A stretch of DNA of 13,528 bases from CAMLIZ01 sp040758375 (GTDB lineage Bacteria > Pseudomonadota > Gammaproteobacteria > Burkholderiales > Burkholderiaceae_C), in contig JBFLWE010000114.1 in assembly GCA_040758375.1 (NCBI GenBank), positions 1 to 13,528 of the forward strand, given 5' to 3'. The notes below the pieces were generated by a model. The model saw nothing but the letters and a program-made list of their open reading frames with translations, did no database searches and had not been told where the DNA came from. Positions 10,259-13,528 of this stretch are shown here, piece after piece. The translations under genes were made by a program, and so were the position numbers. Positions within the stretch are counted from its first letter, which is position 1, and each line of letters starts with the position of its first letter.

Positions 10259-12709
10259 TCAGTCGCCGCGCAGCACCGACATCGGCTGCACCCGCCCGGC
10301 ACGCAGCGCCGGCAGCAGGCAGGCCAGCAGGCCGACCACTGTCAACAGCACACAGACCGCAAGCATCACAGGCCCGTCGAATGCGCTTCGATGGATTTGC
10401 AGCAGAACTCCCCGCAGAAGCCCTGCGAGGGCAAAGGCGAGGGCAAGGCCGATGGTCAGTCCTGCAGCGACCTGCAGCAGTCCGCCACCAAGGACCAGGC
10501 GCATCAGCCGTAGCGGCGAAGCACCCAGCGCCGCGCGTACGCCAAATTCGCGTTCGCGAATCGTTACAGCCACCGACACCACCGCATAAATACCTACGGC
10601 AGCGAGAACCAATGCCAGTACTGCGAAGATTCCGACCAGCAAAAGATTCAAACGAGTGTCGTCCATGGTTCCGTGGACGATGTCCTGCATGGTGTGCACG
10701 TTGGCGATCGGCTGATCGGGCGCGACTTCGGCCACCGCAGCGGCGACTGCTTTGCGGTAACTGCCTGGATTGCCTCGCACACGGATCGCAAACCTCAGAG
10801 GATGGACGCTGCGGAACATGCGCATCAGCTCGTCCGGCATCTGCGCCATGGGCAAGTACATGAGCCGCTCCGGCTCACCCAAAGGACCGAACGGGCTAAT
10901 ACTGCCGATCACACCGACTATGCGAGCGGCAAGTACACGCTTTTTGCCGGCGGCTTCCATGATGTCTAGATCGATGGTCTTGCCCAGCGCGCGACCCTGA
11001 AAAAGGCGATCTGCCATGGCTTGGTTAATGATCGCCACAGTCCCATCGCCTTTGACATCCGCACGCTGAAAGACACGCCCCTGACGCGGCACAATTCCGA
11101 ACGTGGCGAAATAATCGGTGCTGACACCACGAAGCTGCGGCGTTTCTTCGGGTGGATCTTCCCCGGGAACGTGCATGCTTCCCAGATAAAAATTCTGCGA
11201 AGAATCACCCACTGGCAATCCGGTGACTGCTGTGGCGCAAGTCACTCCTGGTTCGGCGCGCAATCGATCGAGTACTTGCCGCATCAGCCGCTGGACCGAA
11301 TCCTCACTTGGGTAGCTCGCCCTGATCGGTGCCAATTCGAAAGTGAGGATGCCCTTGGTGGAGAAACCCAACGAGGCGTTCGCCGCGTCATACAATGCGT
11401 GCAGGAACAGCCCCGCGGCGCACAGCAGCGTGGTAGTTAGCGCCATCTGGGCGACCACAAACACTCGTCGCAGCAAACCACCCCTTCGTCCCATGCTGCT
11501 GCGACCACCTTCGCGCAACTCGTCCACCGACGACGAAGTGAGTCCCTGCCACATGCCCAAGGTCACTGCGAGCAGGGCTCCTGACATCCCGAAGCCCAAC
11601 GCGGCGGCGCTCTCCGGTAGACCAATTTGCAACCGACTGCCCACCAGCCATTCCGGAGGGATCACGTCGCGCAGCAGGTTCAATCCCAACAGCGCCAGCA
11701 GCCATCCCAGCAGTGTGCCAGCCAGGCCGATCAAGAAGCCTTCCGCCAGAATCGGCAGCATGCGTCGTCCCAACGATGCGCCCAAGGCTTCACGCACTGC
11801 CGTATCGTGACTGCGCGACAAGGCACGCAACAACATCAAGTTGGTGAGGTTGACCAATGCGATCAGGACTACCAGCAGGGCGCTGACCATAAACATCTGC
11901 AGTAGCGGGCGGGCATGTGCGCGCATCGAACCCTTGAGGTCGCCCGCAAGGAAGTGGTGGCTCTTCCAGTACTCCTTGTCGGGATCGTCGGACGCACCGT
12001 ACATCGCATGGATCCGCGCATCGGCCTGCATGCTCACCGATGCCAAGCTGGCGGCGGGCGCGAGCCTGCCAATCGCCTGGTCATTATTGCCGTCATCCAG
12101 GCTGTTGGGTGGCAATCCAAAAGGCAGCACGAGGTCGGCCTGCTTGAGGTCAATGCCGACCGGCAATACGCCGACTATGGAGTAGCGACTGCCTTCGATC
12201 GACATGACGCGCCCGATCACGCTGGCGCTTCCCCCGTAACGACGCATCCAGAAGCCGTGACTGAGCAGCACCACCTTCGGGCCATTGGGACGATCCTCCG
12301 CCCCAGTGAAATTGCGACCCAGAATCGGCCTGACCCCTAAGGTCGGCAACAGGCCATGATCCATATGTACGACTGGCACCAGTTCCGGCGCGCCGTCGCC
12401 AGCAATGTTGGCAAGCTTCGCAAAGCGACTGATCAGTCCAATCGACTGAACGCCTTGCAATGGCATCAGATGCTGATATTTCCGCGGCGATACTGCATAC
12501 GGCACACCGGACCGTTCCTTACCCAACTGCACCAGCCGCGTCGGTTGCGGATAAGGCAGTGGTCGCAACAGCACAGCGTTGACCAATGCAAATATCGTCA
12601 CGCCGGCTCCTACGCCCAGCGCCAGCACGCCGCTGGCCAGCAGCAGGAAGTCCGGCCGGCGCAGGCTGGCACGCCAGGCTCGCCACAGCTCGGCGAGCCT
12701 GGGACTCAT
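10259..12709 (-). CDS. P1: ADOP/MacB-type ABC transporter permease with duplicated FtsX modules, AT-richer body
   Basis: Inner-membrane permease of 816 aa, first of the four. TM1 about 21-43 with LLRPLPYPQPTRLVQLG; first periplasmic domain about 55-265 (LANIAGDGAPELVPVV, LGRNF, YSIVGVLPVGI); TM2-4 about 270-388 with VNLTNLMLLRALSRSHDTAV; linker VDELREGGRSS; TM5 about 412-436; second periplasmic domain about 440-683, with a small insertion around 580-592 (LDIMEAAGKKRV) before ARIVGV; TM6-8 about 685-802 with AVTIREREFGVRAALGASP; end PALRAGRVQPMSVLRGD. The start overlaps the ATPase stop as ATGA, so the two are coupled. Its interior is clearly less GC-rich than its neighbours (31 G+C of 60 at 11161-11220 against 48 of 60 at 4081-4140 in P4), while its two ends closely match P2 and P3. 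It is full length with all motifs, so not a pseudogene. Family is confident; substrate is unknown. Confidence 0.92.
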   Translation of the reverse strand: MSPRLAELWRAWRASLRRPDFLLLASGVLALGVGAGVTIFALVNAVLLRPLPYPQPTRLVQLGKERSGVPYAVSPRKYQHLMPLQGVQSIGLISRFAKLANIAGDGAPELVPVVHMDHGLLPTLGVRPILGRNFTGAEDRPNGPKVVLLSHGFWMRRYGGSASVIGRVMSIEGSRYSIVGVLPVGIDLKQADLVLPFGLPPNSLDDGNNDQAIGRLAPAASLASVSMQADARIHAMYGASDDPDKEYWKSHHFLAGDLKGSMRAHARPLLQMFMVSALLVVLIALVNLTNLMLLRALSRSHDTAVREALGASLGRRMLPILAEGFLIGLAGTLLGWLLALLGLNLLRDVIPPEWLVGSRLQIGLPESAAALGFGMSGALLAVTLGMWQGLTSSSVDELREGGRSSMGRRGGLLRRVFVVAQMALTTTLLCAAGLFLHALYDAANASLGFSTKGILTFELAPIRASYPSEDSVQRLMRQVLDRLRAEPGVTCATAVTGLPVGDSSQNFYLGSMHVPGEDPPEETPQLRGVSTDYFATFGIVPRQGRVFQRADVKGDGTVAIINQAMADRLFQGRALGKTIDLDIMEAAGKKRVLAARIVGVIGSISPFGPLGEPERLMYLPMAQMPDELMRMFRSVHPLRFAIRVRGNPGSYRKAVAAAVAEVAPDQPIANVHTMQDIVHGTMDDTRLNLLLVGIFAVLALVLAAVGIYAVVSVAVTIREREFGVRAALGASPLRLMRLVLGGGLLQVAAGLTIGLALAFALAGLLRGVLLQIHRSAFDGPVMLAVCVLLTVVGLLACLLPALRAGRVQPMSVLRGD

Positions 12710-13473
12710 GCCTGCAGACCTTCGCGCGAGCCGATCAGTGCGTCCAGCCGTGCCTCGTCCTCGCGGCGCAGGCGGTCGAAGGTGTCTTCGTCCACCACGC
12801 GGCCGTCGAACAGGCGGATCTTGCGCTGGGCCAACTCGGCGTAGCGCGCGTCGTGGGTGACCATGCAGATGGTCGCGCCGCCCTTGTGCAGCTCATCGAG
12901 CAGGGCCATCACCGCCTCGCCGTTGCGCGAGTCGAGGTTGCCGGTGGGCTCGTCGGCGAGCAGGATCGCCGGCTTGCCGACCAGCGCACGCGCCACCGCC
13001 ACTCGCTGCTGCTGGCCGCCGGACAACTGTGCCGGGTAGTGCCGCATGCGGTGCGCCATGCCCACGCGCTCCAGCGCCTCGTGCACCCGCGCGCGCCGCT
13101 CGGCGGTGCCGATGCCGCCACGATAGGTGAGCGGCAGCTCCACGTTTTCCTGCACGGTGAGGTCGCCGATCAGGTTGAACGCCTGGAAGATGAAGCCGAT
13201 CTCGGCGTTGCGGATGCGCGCCCGCGCGGCGGCGTCGAGCTTCGCCACGTCGTGGCCGTTGAGCACGTAGCTGCCGGCACTGGCGGTGTCGAGCAGGCCC
13301 AGGATCGACAACAGCGTGGTCTTGCCGCAGCCGGACGGGCCGGAGATCGACACGTACTCGCCGCGATGCACCGCCAGGTGCACGTCGCTCAGTGCGTGGG
13401 TCTCCACTTCGTCGGCCTGGAATACCTTGCGGATGCCGTCGAGGGCGATGACGCTGGACGATGGGTTCATCAT
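12706..13473 (-). CDS. LolD/MacB-type ABC transporter ATP-binding protein
   Basis: Cytoplasmic ATPase of 255 aa that should power the adjacent permeases as a homodimer. Walker A GPSGCGKT at 45-52, Q-loop Gln97 (FIFQAFNLI), signature LSGGQ at 150-154, Walker B ILLADE at 170-175 followed by PTGNLD, and H-loop His207 (MVTHD) are all intact. This is the FtsX-associated ATPase group (MacB N-domain, LolD, SalX/YknY-like). The charged tail of about 30 residues after the core (DRLRREDEARLDALIG) makes it somewhat longer than a minimal LolD. It begins with Met-Met: GGGA lies 6 nt before the second ATG (13468-13470) but only 3 nt before the first, so the true start may be the second. It is the only ATPase in the window and is joined to P1 by an ATGA overlap. 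Biochemical role is sure; which permeases it serves is inferred from gene order. Confidence 0.95.
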   Translation of the reverse strand: MMNPSSSVIALDGIRKVFQADEVETHALSDVHLAVHRGEYVSISGPSGCGKTTLLSILGLLDTASAGSYVLNGHDVAKLDAAARARIRNAEIGFIFQAFNLIGDLTVQENVELPLTYRGGIGTAERRARVHEALERVGMAHRMRHYPAQLSGGQQQRVAVARALVGKPAILLADEPTGNLDSRNGEAVMALLDELHKGGATICMVTHDARYAELAQRKIRLFDGRVVDEDTFDRLRREDEARLDALIGSREGLQA

Positions 13474-13500
13474 GATTCCCGTCTGGATGGTTGGGTCTGT

Positions 13501-13523
13501 GTAGGAGCCCGCTCGCGGGCGAT
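13501..13523 (+). repeat. REP-like palindrome upstream of the operon
   Basis: A 23-bp element starting GTAGGA and ending CGAT, with the self-complementary core GCCCGC-TC-GCGGGC (13508-13521). It is exactly the reverse complement of 1-23. Elements of the GTAGGAGC type are common extragenic palindromes in Xanthomonadales and Pseudomonas. It lies 27 bp upstream of the first ATG of the ATPase gene. I see no convincing -35/-10 or -24/-12 promoter in 13474-13528, so the promoter of this unit, or an upstream gene, must lie beyond the edge. Confidence 0.75.
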
Positions 13524-13528
13524 GCTTT

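Noticed and set aside
7905..10589. An 894-codon open frame on the plus strand, antisense to P2 and part of P1
   Set aside because: Its translation is rich in His, Arg, Gln and Pro with no domain or hydrophobic pattern. It follows the codon periodicity of the real gene on the other strand and runs across a gene boundary, as expected of a shadow frame in GC-rich DNA.
10259..12709. P1 as a decaying or pseudogenised copy because of its different base composition
   Set aside because: It is open over 816 codons, keeps all eight TMs and the FtsX motifs, and has the expected length and junctions.
13474..13528. Sigma-54 or sigma-70 promoter directly before the ATPase gene
   Set aside because: No GG-N10-GC match and no credible -35/-10 pair in the 55 bp available; the REP-like element takes up most of it.

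Overview
The window is about 13.5 kb of GC-rich DNA (roughly 65-70% G+C by eye) in which every credible gene lies on the minus strand. It reads as one transcription unit running from the right edge to the left edge. The codon use, the NtrY/NtrC-type two-component pair and the REP-like palindrome at both ends suggest a gammaproteobacterium of the Xanthomonadales (Rhodanobacter, Dyella or a relative). That placement is an inference from style; there is no marker gene to confirm it.

In transcription order (right to left) the layout is: a short leader with a REP-like palindrome (13501-13523); a LolD/MacB-type ABC ATPase (12706-13473); four consecutive permeases of about 811-816 aa, P1 (10259-12709), P2 (7767-10214), P3 (5284-7722) and P4 (2847-5282); a 66-bp gap holding a perfect 11-bp stem-loop; an NtrC-class response regulator (1383-2780); an NtrY-like histidine kinase (20-1396); and an exact inverted copy of the REP-like palindrome (1-23) that contains the kinase stop codon. 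Junctions are tight: a 4-nt ATGA overlap (ATPase/P1), two homologous 44-bp spacers (P1/P2 and P2/P3), a 1-nt gap (P3/P4) and a 14-bp overlap (regulator/kinase). There are no RNA genes, CRISPR arrays, insertion sequences or integrases, and no gene-free stretch above 300 bases.

Each permease has the duplicated architecture of the ADOP family (a double-length MacB/FtsX permease): TM1, periplasmic domain, three TMs, then TM5, a second periplasmic domain and three TMs. One polypeptide therefore looks like a fused MacB dimer, and the single ATPase would have to serve four different permeases. P1-P3 are close paralogues that apparently arose by tandem duplication; P4 is divergent and closer to the classical ADOP pattern. 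No periplasmic adaptor (MacA/HlyD) or outer-membrane channel is present inside the window.

The kinase has two TM helices separated by only about ten residues, so it has almost no periplasmic sensor. Together with FtsX-type permeases carrying large periplasmic domains, this resembles the logic of Firmicutes Bce-type detoxification modules, where the kinase reads the state of the transporter; here the output would be a sigma-54 activator. This is the most interesting hypothesis in the window. The substrate is not evident: export of an antimicrobial peptide, a lipid or lipoprotein, or a self-made compound are all possible.
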